A stretch of 64,000 nucleotides of DNA from Thalassotalea marina (GTDB lineage Bacteria; Pseudomonadota; Gammaproteobacteria; Enterobacterales; Alteromonadaceae). Of this stretch, positions 35,749 to 45,396 are shown in pieces. Every line of letters begins with the position of its first letter. Positions within the stretch are counted from its first letter, which is position 1. Below the pieces are notes generated by a model. The model did not search any database. It was not told where the DNA came from and saw nothing but the letters and a program-made list of their open reading frames with translations. Made by a program: the position numbers and the translations under genes. Where the stretch lies: the NCBI RefSeq assembly GCF_014656435.1, contig NZ_BNCK01000004.1:434001-498000 (forward strand), in the 5' to 3' direction.

Positions 35749-38307
35749 ATGAAGCATTTAAGTCAAGTTACCGCCACAACTTTTAGAACAATAGTTTTAG
35801 CTTTGATCAGTATCGCTATAGCCGCAATTGGCTATGCTCTGATAAAGAATATTATTGCGATCACTTCATCAAGTGATAGTCAGCTTTGGAAGCTTGAATC
35901 AGCATATTTTATCGATACAACCAATGATAAAAATCCTGATGATATATTTGATTTACTGGGCACCTTCTCCCCTATAGCTATTCATAAAGTGCCTTATGCA
36001 TTAGAAGATCAAACATATTGGCTTAAATTAAAAATTACTAACAGCAAGGATTACTCTCACCAGCTCATATTACAAGCAGATAATAGCTTGATTGATGTTT
36101 TTAATATTTATGATGTTAGCGATACACTCAATATCACACCTATTGCTGTAGCCACCAATAAATTAGCAAAAGTTTATCCTCATATTTTGTTTAAACTCGA
36201 TGCAAATCAATCTAAGCAATTTTTAATACAAATTCGTACTCAAGGACCACCCAATGTCCCTATTATTGTAAAAACAGAAAAGCAGTTCACCCAGCATATT
36301 TTATTTTCTCAAATCATTTTTGGTGCATTTATTGGCATTATCTTGTTAATGACAATATATAACTTGATTCTTTATTACGCTGTGCATGACAAAGTTTATG
36401 TTATCTACATTGGCTATCTACTTTGCTCTTTTTGGGTATTATCGAGTGTTAATGGATTTGGTTATTTAATATTTCCCACGGAGATATCTGGTTACTTATA
36501 TCAATATTTAATTTTTGGGCACTATTTATTGGTCACTAGCTTATTAGCTTTCACCCTCTACTTCCTGCGTTATGATCAAGAGAATAACAAAACCTTTAAG
36601 TTTGGCTTAATGTTGTGTTGTAGTTTAATAATATTGGGAACGGCTTTAACAAGGTTATCGCTGATTGAACAAGCAAAAATATTTTTTGCTCTCCAACCCT
36701 TAGTATATTTATTTGCATTATTTGCGGTCGTAAGAAAAATAAAAACCAACTTCTCATGGGCAAAATTTTATGTTTTGTCTTGGTTTCCGTTGCTAGCGGG
36801 TGCCACTATACAACCTTTGGTTTTGCTCAATATCATTGAGTACTCTTTTGTTACCAAAAATGCTTTTTTGTTAGCTATTTTATTAGAGTTGGCATTAATG
36901 GCATTTGCACTAGCTGAGCGTATGCGCCGACATGAACAAGACAGGCTGCTAAGCATCGCCTATCACATGTCTAGCGGCTTACCTAGAAAGTCAAATATTG
37001 AAGATAAAATCAATCACCTGATTCAGAATAAATCTAATGATTTTTCAGTGTTAGTTATTAAACCAGAACATATAGATAAAGTCATATTACACATAGATGA
37101 CGACTTAAATACGCAGCTATTTAAACGCTTACATAACAAACTAACATCACTTTTTAAATATAACGATGCAATACTTACCTTAACGGATAAGCAAGATAAG
37201 CTGTGTTTTATTAACAACAACGCTTTTGCAGCCATTATTGACAATAAACGCACTCAGCAACCCTTATCAACGCTTGTGAACTCGATACAACAAATTGTCC
37301 AAGACAACTTCCAGTTGAACGAATTAAGCCTCCCCATTAAAGCCGTTGTTGGAGTCGCTACATTCCCACAACATGGCGAAAAAACACACCAGTTAATTAA
37401 TAATGCTATGTTATCCGTGGTCGCAGGTGAACTAACACAAGAAAAATGGGCAATATACGAGCCATTGGTTTCTCAGCAAAAAAATGAAGTTCTTACCTTG
37501 GCTAGCGAACTCAAACAAGCTATGGCTAACAATGACTTAACCATTCACCACCAGCCTCAGGTTGATTTACGCACTCTTAGAGTATGCAGCAGCGAGTGTT
37601 TGTTGCGCTGGCACCATCCAGAAAAAGGACTAATTCCTCCTACAATTTTTATCCCAATTGCTGAAGACATGGGCTTGATTAACGAACTAACGTTGTGGGT
37701 AATCAAAACCGCTTTGGCACAACAGAACGTGATTATGCATGAACAAGGCTTTAATCATATGGTGTCAATAAACATCAGTGGTAAAGACTTAGCGTCAAAC
37801 CATTTTCTTGTTAACGTTTTGGATATTATTGAGGCATCAGACGTACCTACCGATAAAATTATATTTGAGCTTACCGAATCGGCAAGTTTCACTGATAACA
37901 AACAAGCGTTACACGTGATTAGTCAACTCTCCGAATTAGGTATCACCATTAGCATTGATGATTTTGGTACAGGCTATTCCTCGATGTCGCAGGTCGGTCA
38001 TTTACCATTCCAAGAACTTAAAGTTGATAGAGAGTTTGTCGAAAATATTAATGATAACCCCAAACAAAAAGTAATTGCTAAAGCGACAGTATCAATGGCA
38101 AAAGGCTTGGGGTTAGAGGTAGTAGCTGAAGGCATTAATAGCAAACAGGATGAACAAACGCTTCGAGAATTTGGTTGTGATATTGGTCAAGGCTACTATT
38201 ATGCAAAACCTATGGCTTTTGAATATTACCTAGATTGGTTATCAAGATTAGATCAAGGCAGAGTAGCTCAGCCGATAGAAGGAGAGTTTCTACCTGCCTC
38301 CAAATAA
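35749..38307 (+). CDS. 7TM-DISM receptor with degenerate GGDEF and EAL phosphodiesterase domain
   Basis: An 852-residue membrane protein. TM1 at ~14-34, a periplasmic 7TMR-DISM extracellular domain (~40-165), seven membrane helices (~183-385), a ~170-residue cytoplasmic region at the GGDEF position without any GGDEF signature, and an EAL domain at ~585-835. The EAL signature itself reads Glu616-Cys-Leu, but the other catalytic elements are intact: NISGKDL, ELTESA, IDDFGTGYSS, LKVDREF and VAEGI. It is probably an active c-di-GMP phosphodiesterase. It is convergent with the hybrid kinase downstream, which may or may not be related. Confidence 0.92.
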   Translation: MKHLSQVTATTFRTIVLALISIAIAAIGYALIKNIIAITSSSDSQLWKLESAYFIDTTNDKNPDDIFDLLGTFSPIAIHKVPYALEDQTYWLKLKITNSKDYSHQLILQADNSLIDVFNIYDVSDTLNITPIAVATNKLAKVYPHILFKLDANQSKQFLIQIRTQGPPNVPIIVKTEKQFTQHILFSQIIFGAFIGIILLMTIYNLILYYAVHDKVYVIYIGYLLCSFWVLSSVNGFGYLIFPTEISGYLYQYLIFGHYLLVTSLLAFTLYFLRYDQENNKTFKFGLMLCCSLIILGTALTRLSLIEQAKIFFALQPLVYLFALFAVVRKIKTNFSWAKFYVLSWFPLLAGATIQPLVLLNIIEYSFVTKNAFLLAILLELALMAFALAERMRRHEQDRLLSIAYHMSSGLPRKSNIEDKINHLIQNKSNDFSVLVIKPEHIDKVILHIDDDLNTQLFKRLHNKLTSLFKYNDAILTLTDKQDKLCFINNNAFAAIIDNKRTQQPLSTLVNSIQQIVQDNFQLNELSLPIKAVVGVATFPQHGEKTHQLINNAMLSVVAGELTQEKWAIYEPLVSQQKNEVLTLASELKQAMANNDLTIHHQPQVDLRTLRVCSSECLLRWHHPEKGLIPPTIFIPIAEDMGLINELTLWVIKTALAQQNVIMHEQGFNHMVSINISGKDLASNHFLVNVLDIIEASDVPTDKIIFELTESASFTDNKQALHVISQLSELGITISIDDFGTGYSSMSQVGHLPFQELKVDREFVENINDNPKQKVIAKATVSMAKGLGLEVVAEGINSKQDEQTLREFGCDIGQGYYYAKPMAFEYYLDWLSRLDQGRVAQPIEGEFLPASK

Positions 38308-38341
38308 AGGTTTTACGGCACTAATTACCCGTGCTTAAGAC

Positions 38342-41300
38342 TTATGATAAACGTTGATATATAGCTTCTATGAATTCAGCTTTATTGTATGGTTTTTTTA
38401 ATGTGTGGACGTCTTCGACCTCTTCATTAGTAAAACCACTAACATACAAATATTTCATATTGGGTTTTACATCTTTTATCGCTTTGATTAATTCAACACC
38501 CGACATTTCAGGCATAATAATGTCGGATACAATAAAGTCGAATTCATAGTTTTTCGCTTGTACTAACGCTTCATTTGCGCTGGTACATATCACGACGTCA
38601 ACGCCTTCTTGTTCTAAAATAGAGGCGTTCACGTTAGCTATCTCTGGCTCATCGTCTACTACTAGCACATTCTTTATTAGAGCACCCAATTTAATGTTTT
38701 GTGTATGCCCAGATTCTTTGATATGTCTCGTTAAACAGTGATCGGATACTGGAAAATAAACAATAAATTTAGTGCCAACATTTACAGTAGACAACACATC
38801 GATACTACCTCCTGACGCCTTAACAAAACCATAACACTGGGACAAACCTAAACCATTACCCATTTCTGCTTTAGTGGTATAAAACGGCTCAAATATTTTA
38901 TTTAGATTTTCCTTGGCGATACCGCAACCGTTATCTTCAATCCACAATTTAACATAATCACCTTCTGGTAAGTCCAACATAGTCGCTTTATGTTGGTTAA
39001 GTCTTGTTTGCTCGGTGCCAATTTTTAGTGTGCCAACGTCTTTCATTGCATGCTTAGCATTAATTGACATATTAAGTAGCAGATCTTCTAACTGACTTTT
39101 TTCTACACAAATTACTGGTAACGATCTCTCTAACTCAAGTGACAATTCAATTCTTGATGTTAGGGCTGTACGCAGTAAATCTTCATTTTCAGCAATGATT
39201 TTATTGATGTCGCATTGCTCTTGACTGTTAGTGCGCTGTTTGGCAAATGTAAGTAAACTTTTAGTGAGTTTACTACCTCTTTTACAGGCTTTTTCAATCG
39301 CGTTAGCATATTTTTCTGTCTTGTCATTACCTAGGCTCAGCAAACTGGCATATCCCATGATAATGCCTAATATATTATTGAAATCATGAGCAACCCCACC
39401 AGCCACTTTACCTAAAGACTCCATTTTTAAACTTCTATTTAACAATGATTTTTGTGCTTCTATTTCGGTTAAATCTTGGCAACTCGCAATAAAGTGGGTT
39501 TCTCCGTTTTCCGTTTTGGGCAATTCATCAATAGATAGCTTAATAGGAAAGTGTCGACCAGTTTTATGTTTGGCCGTCACCATTTGTCCTAACTTGTTAC
39601 CGATAAAGTGTGATGTACGTTTAACCAAATAACGTTCTAGTTTTTGATCATGCCCTTTAGCATCCTCAACTGGCATTAACATTTTGACACTTTGACCTAA
39701 AACTTCACTCTCTTTGTATCCAAAAATAAGCTCGGCTTGCGCATTAAAAGACAAGATTTTCCCTTGTGCATCTGACGTCATAACCCCCTCGAGCATAGAG
39801 GATAATATATGTGATTGCTGCTCATCTTTTATTTGCAACAGCTGCTCTTTCACCGTTAACTCAGTAATATCTTCACCTCTGAAGATAAAACCAATAATTT
39901 GATCACTATCATCTAAATACGGCGTGTAAGTTACATGTAAAATCATTTCGCCAGTGTTTGGGAAGTTGAATTTTTCATTAAAGGTGATGACCTGCCCCAA
40001 TAATGCTTTATCTACTTTCGGTTTGAGTTTTTCGTAAAATACTTTTTCACCCAATATTTCATACACATAATGGCCAATGACGTTTTCTCTTGTCAGACCA
40101 TGAAGTTCTAAGTATTTTTGATTAACCGCTTTAAATCGGTAACTTTGATCAACAAATGCAAACAAATCATTCGAGTTTTCAATAATACCTCGATATTGAT
40201 CTAGCTCTTCAAGTTGTTGATATTTCTCAGTTAAGTCTATAACAAACAAAATTAATTCTTGAGAGTCGTGCTGAAAAATTGAACCGCCAATAAGAATCGG
40301 TACAAAGTGACCCGATTTATGCTGTAGCTGTTTTTCAAAGGGAGTCCAATACCCTTTGACTTGAGCCTCATTTAAAGCTTTTTCATCTAGTTGCTTAAAT
40401 TTTTCTGGCGTAAGATTTGACCAATTAACTTGACCTTGTGTGACCTCTAACTCACTGTACCCTATCATATTAAGAAAAGTTGAATTTGCCGTTAATACAT
40501 CACCTTGAGCATTAGATTGCACTATGCCAATAAAATTGGACTCTCTCCAGCGTTTAAACCTTTCAGCGGAAGAGAATAACTCCATATTTAAGCGCGTTAG
40601 CTCTTTAATTGATTCATGTAAATGTGATTCTGTTTCGTATAGGTTTTCGGCTAAACGATTGAATTCCTGCCCTATCTTATCGACTTCTTCGATTTTTATT
40701 CTTGGAATAACCGTCGATTTGTCCCGCTTGGACAAGTTTAAAATAGCTTGATGCAGTAAATTAAAGGGGTTAGAAAGTGATCTAGCCAAAATGTGACTAA
40801 TAAGATAAATACCTAAAAGACAAAACGCTAATACATACAAGCTCTGCTCTTTATACATATTGATCAGTTGGTATGCTTCATCTTTATCTAATTTGACAAT
40901 CATGCCCCAGCCAGTTTCTGGAATATGACGAGCAATCGCAATAACGGGCACTTTTCTATAATCTAAATAGTCTAATTGGTGAGACGATTGTCCGTCTAAT
41001 GTATCGATAAGTAGCTTGTTTTCGCTATCTTTAACTGACAGTTTTTGTAACGCCAATTTACTGTTGTGCCGCGTCGGCATCAAATACAGGTGATTGCCAT
41101 TGGGATCTGTACCTGCTAATACGATCTCACCTGACTTTCCTAAACCTGTATGGTCACTCAAAATCTTAAATAATTCGTCGGTACTGAACTTAACAGAAAT
41201 AAAACCAACGACTTTGTTTTGCATATCAATACGATCAAACACATCAATAATGAGTGAGCCGTCAATTGACAAAATTTGAATGTCGGGGCTAGTCAGTGTT

Positions 41301-41713
41301 GTGTCACTTACTATGTCAAAACCATGTAAATGGCTGTGCTCTAAGGTTTGATTTGTCGTTAATATCAATCGACCACTTTGGTTAAACAAACTGATAGCTT
41401 TGATTGAGGGATCTGCTTGTAAAACATCACTCAACAGATGTTTAACTTGAGTATGTTCGTATTCGAAGAAATAATCTTTGGTTATTAATTCTTCAAGTTT
41501 GTTACTGTTTTTTATCAGACTAATCTCATTACTTTTAGCATCTATGTATTGTTTTATACGCTGATGTTGAATGGTTGCTATGTCATTAAGTTGCTGGAGC
41601 AATTGCTGCTCTCTAAACCCAGTATCTTGTTTTACAAAAAAACTAAATGCCAAAAGGATGGGTACAATACAGCCTGTAAAAATAGAAACGAGTAATACCG
41701 TTTTAAGCTTCAT
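38342..41713 (-). CDS. Hybrid histidine kinase (Cache-HAMP-PAS x3-HisKA-HATPase-REC)
   Basis: A 1123-residue inner-membrane sensor kinase. TM1 at ~5-25, a periplasmic dCache-like domain (~30-290), TM2 at ~293-312, HAMP at ~313-365 and three PAS domains (~395-500, ~510-630, ~640-755). The phosphoacceptor is His776 in GGVAHDFNNILG, followed by the ATPase domain (NGCGI, GNGLGLS) and a C-terminal receiver with Asp1064 in VSDIIMPEMSG. The start ATG shares four bases (ATGA) with a short upstream reading frame. No response regulator is adjacent. The signal is unknown. Confidence 0.94.
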   Translation of the reverse strand: MKLKTVLLVSIFTGCIVPILLAFSFFVKQDTGFREQQLLQQLNDIATIQHQRIKQYIDAKSNEISLIKNSNKLEELITKDYFFEYEHTQVKHLLSDVLQADPSIKAISLFNQSGRLILTTNQTLEHSHLHGFDIVSDTTLTSPDIQILSIDGSLIIDVFDRIDMQNKVVGFISVKFSTDELFKILSDHTGLGKSGEIVLAGTDPNGNHLYLMPTRHNSKLALQKLSVKDSENKLLIDTLDGQSSHQLDYLDYRKVPVIAIARHIPETGWGMIVKLDKDEAYQLINMYKEQSLYVLAFCLLGIYLISHILARSLSNPFNLLHQAILNLSKRDKSTVIPRIKIEEVDKIGQEFNRLAENLYETESHLHESIKELTRLNMELFSSAERFKRWRESNFIGIVQSNAQGDVLTANSTFLNMIGYSELEVTQGQVNWSNLTPEKFKQLDEKALNEAQVKGYWTPFEKQLQHKSGHFVPILIGGSIFQHDSQELILFVIDLTEKYQQLEELDQYRGIIENSNDLFAFVDQSYRFKAVNQKYLELHGLTRENVIGHYVYEILGEKVFYEKLKPKVDKALLGQVITFNEKFNFPNTGEMILHVTYTPYLDDSDQIIGFIFRGEDITELTVKEQLLQIKDEQQSHILSSMLEGVMTSDAQGKILSFNAQAELIFGYKESEVLGQSVKMLMPVEDAKGHDQKLERYLVKRTSHFIGNKLGQMVTAKHKTGRHFPIKLSIDELPKTENGETHFIASCQDLTEIEAQKSLLNRSLKMESLGKVAGGVAHDFNNILGIIMGYASLLSLGNDKTEKYANAIEKACKRGSKLTKSLLTFAKQRTNSQEQCDINKIIAENEDLLRTALTSRIELSLELERSLPVICVEKSQLEDLLLNMSINAKHAMKDVGTLKIGTEQTRLNQHKATMLDLPEGDYVKLWIEDNGCGIAKENLNKIFEPFYTTKAEMGNGLGLSQCYGFVKASGGSIDVLSTVNVGTKFIVYFPVSDHCLTRHIKESGHTQNIKLGALIKNVLVVDDEPEIANVNASILEQEGVDVVICTSANEALVQAKNYEFDFIVSDIIMPEMSGVELIKAIKDVKPNMKYLYVSGFTNEEVEDVHTLKKPYNKAEFIEAIYQRLS

Positions 41714-41925
41714 TGTTTGTGGCTACCTAACCTGGTCAGCTCCCTTGTATTACCGGTTTGTGTTAATGCAAACCGATAAGCCAGCATAGGCAAAATAAAC
41801 TGAATAGAAATAGAGCAAAGTTCTAGCAGAGTGTTATTGTCAGGTGTATTTCCCAAAAGAGTGTGTAAGGTAAAGCGGTGGTGAGTACTTAGCTTCTGCA
41901 TAAGTGAGTTAACAGCCATTTCCAT
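41710..41925 (-). CDS. Possible small protein upstream of hybrid kinase
   Basis: A 71-codon frame starting with ATG and ending in a 4-base overlap (ATGA) with the kinase start, the classic arrangement for translational coupling. The product has one moderately hydrophobic stretch (LELCSISIQFILPMLAY) and otherwise polar, unremarkable sequence. I do not recognise it and no clear ribosome binding site precedes it. It may be a coupling upstream ORF or chance. Confidence 0.3.
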   Translation of the reverse strand: MEMAVNSLMQKLSTHHRFTLHTLLGNTPDNNTLLELCSISIQFILPMLAYRFALTQTGNTRELTRLGSHKQ

Positions 41926-42040
41926 GTACTACATTTATTTTTTAATTATCTGTAGATTCAGTATAGCAGTTCAGTTGTATTTGCAAGTTTCGCCGAAGTA
42001 TTAACTAGATAATTAAAGATTTAACAAGTAAGTGAAGATT

Positions 42041-42064
42041 AAAAAAGGCCGGTTGACCGGCCTT
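42041..42064 (-). terminator. Rho-independent terminator of aroG
   Basis: A GC-rich stem AAGGCCGG/CCGGCCTT with loop TTGA sits just after the aroG stop codon and is followed, reading the minus strand, by six T (plus-strand A run at 42041-42046). A strong, typical terminator. Confidence 0.92.
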
Positions 42065-42071
42065 AGTTTGA

Positions 42072-43127
42072 TTATTTATTTTTACGTGCTGCGACTGCAC
42101 TGTTTAACTGTGCTAATAGTCTTTCGGTGTCTTGCCAACCGATACATGCATCAGTGATTGATTGGCCATAGGTATTAGCCTTACCGTCAATTAAATCTTG
42201 ACGACCTTCTACGAGATGACTCTCAACCATCACACCAAAAATATTGTCATTGCCTTGAGCGATTTGGTTGCTGACATCTTCACAAACCAACATTTGATTC
42301 TCAAACTTCTTGCTTGAATTACCATGACTAAAATCGATCATAATTTTGGTGTTAAGTGAAGCGGCAGCCAACTGCTCCGTTATTTCTTTCACACTTTCAG
42401 CGTCATAGTTTGGCTTTTTACCACCACGTAAAATGATATGGCAATCTTTGTTTCCTGTCGTTTGCACTATGGCAGAATGTCCATATTTAGTAACCGATAG
42501 AAAGTGATGTGAAGCACTCGCTGAGCCAATGGCATCTATGGCTATTTTAATGGTACCGTCAGTCCCGTTTTTAAAACCTACAGGGCAAGACAAACCTGAT
42601 GCTAACTCACGGTGTACTTGGCTTTCTGTAGTTCGAGCTCCTATGGCTCCCCAACACATCAAATCTGCCATGTATTGTGGCGTGATCATATCTAAAAACT
42701 CACCCGCGGTTGGTAAACCCAAATCATTTAAATCGGCTAATAACTTGCGCCCTTTTCTAAGGCCGTCATTTATTTTAAAGCTATTGTCTAAATCTGGATC
42801 ATTAATAAGACCTTTCCAGCCGACAGTTGTACGAGGCTTTTCAAAATAAACTCTCATGACAATTTCTAAATTGTCAGCATATTTTTCTCTCAATTGAACA
42901 AGACGATTGCCATATTCGATTGCTGCATCAGTGTCATGGATAGAACAAGGACCGATGACAACTAATAACCTATCATCTTCATGATTAAATATTTTGCTAA
43001 TTGCTGTTCTACCACTAAACACGGTTTCAGAGGCTTTTTCTGAAGCTGGAAATCGTTCCAGTAATGCTACTGGCGGTAATAATTCTTTGATTTTTTCGAT
43101 ACGAACGTCGTCGGTTTGGTAGAACAT
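42072..43127 (-). CDS. aroG: 3-deoxy-7-phosphoheptulonate synthase (DAHP synthase), AroG type
   Basis: First enzyme of the shikimate pathway (phosphoenolpyruvate plus erythrose 4-phosphate). The 351 residues compare with 350 in E. coli AroG, and the sequence follows AroG closely, beginning with DDVRIEKIKELLPPVALLE. Active-site elements are seen in VVIGPCSIHD, FEKPRTTVGWKGL, GARTTESQ, PVGFKNGTDG and IDFSHGNSSK. AroG-type rather than AroF/AroH by overall resemblance, so probably phenylalanine-sensitive, but the effector should be tested. Monocistronic, divergent from add. No convincing TyrR box seen in 43128-43318. Confidence 0.95.
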   Translation of the reverse strand: MFYQTDDVRIEKIKELLPPVALLERFPASEKASETVFSGRTAISKIFNHEDDRLLVVIGPCSIHDTDAAIEYGNRLVQLREKYADNLEIVMRVYFEKPRTTVGWKGLINDPDLDNSFKINDGLRKGRKLLADLNDLGLPTAGEFLDMITPQYMADLMCWGAIGARTTESQVHRELASGLSCPVGFKNGTDGTIKIAIDAIGSASASHHFLSVTKYGHSAIVQTTGNKDCHIILRGGKKPNYDAESVKEITEQLAAASLNTKIMIDFSHGNSSKKFENQMLVCEDVSNQIAQGNDNIFGVMVESHLVEGRQDLIDGKANTYGQSITDACIGWQDTERLLAQLNSAVAARKNK

Positions 43128-43318
43128 AATTTTTCTCTATATACTTCTTTGTTTGTGTTTTATATACGTCTAGACACCTAGATAATTGGCCCGTCGGCTA
43201 ATCTATCTTACTTGGCCCAACAATACCAACATAAAGTACGAAAAAGACGATATAATTACACAATAGCTAAAATTTTAAATGCAAATAACACATAAAGTGT
43301 TTAGGACAAGACAAATAT

Positions 43319-44329
43319 ATGATTGATGCAAATTTACCCTTGGTAGATATTCACCGCCATTTAGATGGCAACATTCGCCCATCAACCATTTGGCAACTAG
43401 CCCAACAAAACGGTATTGAATTACCAAGTACATCATTTGAAAGTTTTTTACCTCATGTACAAATTCAAAAAAGCGAACCAGATCTACTAGCCTTTTTATC
43501 AAAACTCGATTGGGGCGTAAAAGTGCTAACCTCATTAGATGATGTCAAACGTATTGCTTTTGAAAACGTAGAAGATGTGTATAACGCAAAAATTGACTAT
43601 GCTGAACTGCGCTTTTCACCTTATTACATGGCAATGACCCACCAACTACCAATTGAAGGTGTGGTTGAAGCCGTCATCGATGGTATTCAACAAGGTATAA
43701 AAACCTTTAACGTCGATATCAATTTGATTGGCATCATGAGTCGCACTTTTGGTGTAGAAGCATGTGCTCGTGAGTTAGACGCCATATTAACCGGGAAAGA
43801 TAACATCGTTGCCGTAGACCTAGCCGGAGACGAATTTAACAAGCCTGGTTCTATGTTTTTAGAACATTTTAAGCGGGCAAGAAACGCAGAGATGCAAATT
43901 ACCGTTCATGCTGGAGAAGCCGCAGGAAGTGAAAGCGTAAAGCAAGCAATAACTGAACTAGGTGCAACACGCATTGGACATGGCGTTGCTTGTCAACATG
44001 ACGAAGCACTGATGGACTTTATGAAAAACAACAACATAGCAATAGAGTCGTGTTTAACATCAAATTATCAAACAGGAACCATCACCAACCTAGCTGACCA
44101 TCCGGTCAAGATATTTCTTGAGAAAGAGCTATTAGTTTGCTTAAATACTGACGATCCTGCAGTAGAGAATATTGAATTACTGCATGAATTTGAATTAGCT
44201 AAAAACATTGTATCGCTCACGCCAGAGCAAATTTCTAGGCTACAGCGAAATGCGGTTAGCGCGAGCTTTTTATCTGACAGTGAAAAGCAAGCACTACTTA
44301 ATAAAACAAGGTTCAACCACCAACTATAA
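43319..44329 (+). CDS. add: Adenosine deaminase
   Basis: Converts adenosine and deoxyadenosine to inosine and deoxyinosine. 336 residues (333 in E. coli). Zinc ligands and catalytic residues are visible: DIHRHLDG at the N-terminus, His and Glu in VHAGEAAG, His in RIGHGVAC, and the double aspartate in LNTDDPAV. It begins the nucleoside salvage region; the small XapX-like gene follows 13 bp later and deoD after it, so the three may form one unit. Confidence 0.96.
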   Translation: MIDANLPLVDIHRHLDGNIRPSTIWQLAQQNGIELPSTSFESFLPHVQIQKSEPDLLAFLSKLDWGVKVLTSLDDVKRIAFENVEDVYNAKIDYAELRFSPYYMAMTHQLPIEGVVEAVIDGIQQGIKTFNVDINLIGIMSRTFGVEACARELDAILTGKDNIVAVDLAGDEFNKPGSMFLEHFKRARNAEMQITVHAGEAAGSESVKQAITELGATRIGHGVACQHDEALMDFMKNNNIAIESCLTSNYQTGTITNLADHPVKIFLEKELLVCLNTDDPAVENIELLHEFELAKNIVSLTPEQISRLQRNAVSASFLSDSEKQALLNKTRFNHQL

Positions 44330-44342
44330 TAGAGAGTGTTTT

Positions 44343-44513
44343 ATGTCTGAAATTTTACTCGCGTTGTTTGCTGGCACACTTGTAGGCATCATATTTTCCG
44401 CAGTTAAACTGCCTTTACCTGCACCACCTGTACTTTCGGGGATCATGGGTATCGTGGGCATTTATATTGGCGGAATGGCATATCAGTGGATTATGGAAAA
44501 ATTCTTCAGCTAA
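44343..44513 (+). CDS. XapX-like small membrane protein (DUF1427)
   Basis: A 56-residue protein with two hydrophobic helices separated by the Pro-rich turn KLPLPAPPVLSGIMGIVG, a pattern typical of the XapX/DUF1427 family. XapX is encoded with xanthosine utilisation genes in E. coli but its role is unknown. Its place between add and deoD makes a role in nucleoside use plausible. Start ATG with GAGAG just upstream, 13 bp after add. Confidence 0.85.
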   Translation: MSEILLALFAGTLVGIIFSAVKLPLPAPPVLSGIMGIVGIYIGGMAYQWIMEKFFS

Positions 44514-44624
44514 AATATTTAACGAAAATGTAACCCTGTTTCAGTAAAAAATCCTTGATAGCAGTGTCGATGGCACTGGCTTGAAACTTACTGAGGTAAA
44601 TTTTTATATAAAAGGTATATCTCA

Positions 44625-45329
44625 ATGACAACACCACACATTGAAGCCAATGTAGGCGATTTTGCAAAAACAGTTCTAATGCCAGGCGACCCATTGCGCG
44701 CTAAATTTATTGCAGAAAATTTTTTAGAAGACGCTAAATGTGTTACCCGTGTACGTAACATGCTTGGTTTTACCGGTACTTACAAAGGCCAACCCGTATC
44801 GGTAATGGGCTCAGGTATGGGCATTCCATCAATTTCTATTTATGCCACCGAGTTATATAAAGATTACGGTGTGGAAAATATTATCCGCATTGGCTCATGT
44901 GGCGCAGTTCGTGACGATATTAAAATCAGAGATGTAATTGTTGGTATGAGTGCTAGCACTGATTCAAACGTCAATCGTCAACGCTTTAATCAATGTGACT
45001 TTGCCGCATCAGCTGACTTTGGTTTATTACACAATGTGGTGAAAACGGCAGAAAGATTGGGCAAAAAAGTTCATGTGGGTAACGTATTTACCGCTGATTT
45101 ATTTTATACACCACAGCCTGAAATGTTTGCAACAATGGAAAACATGGGTGTACTAGCGGTAGAAATGGAAGCAGCTGGTTTATATGGTGTTGCTGCAGAA
45201 TATGGTAAAAAAGCGTTGGCGGTATTTACTGTCAGTGACCATATCAAAACAGGCGAACAAACAACCGCGCAAGAGCGAGAGCTAACTTTTAAAGATATGA
45301 TGGAGCTAACACTGGAAAGTGTGCTTTAA
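44625..45329 (+). CDS. deoD: Purine-nucleoside phosphorylase
   Basis: A 234-residue hexameric-type PNP (239 in E. coli) that splits purine (deoxy)nucleosides into base and (deoxy)ribose 1-phosphate. Phosphate- and nucleoside-binding elements: [49 protein letters not shown] and VSDH(I) with the catalytic Asp. It acts after Add (inosine) and feeds deoB/deoC. A bidirectional terminator lies directly downstream. Confidence 0.97.
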   Translation: MTTPHIEANVGDFAKTVLMPGDPLRAKFIAENFLEDAKCVTRVRNMLGFTGTYKGQPVSVMGSGMGIPSISIYATELYKDYGVENIIRIGSCGAVRDDIKIRDVIVGMSASTDSNVNRQRFNQCDFAASADFGLLHNVVKTAERLGKKVHVGNVFTADLFYTPQPEMFATMENMGVLAVEMEAAGLYGVAAEYGKKALAVFTVSDHIKTGEQTTAQERELTFKDMMELTLESVL

Positions 45330-45351
45330 TCATCAAAATTTGATGAAATAA

Positions 45352-45380
45352 AAAACCGGTGCAAGCACCGGTTTTTTTTT
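45352..45380. terminator. Bidirectional terminator between deoD and TonB receptor
   Basis: Stem ACCGGTG/CACCGGT with loop CAAG, flanked by A-run on the left and ten T on the right. On the plus strand it is a strong terminator for deoD; on the minus strand the mirrored T-run serves the converging TonB-receptor gene. Confidence 0.93.
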
Positions 45381-45396
45381 GTTTTACAGAATATTA

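Noticed and set aside
43275-43535. 86-codon minus-strand frame over the add start
   Set aside because: Shadow of add; no support for a divergent gene beyond aroG.
44506-44694. 62-codon minus-strand frame between the XapX-like gene and deoD
   Set aside because: Overlaps the deoD start region and shows no coding features.
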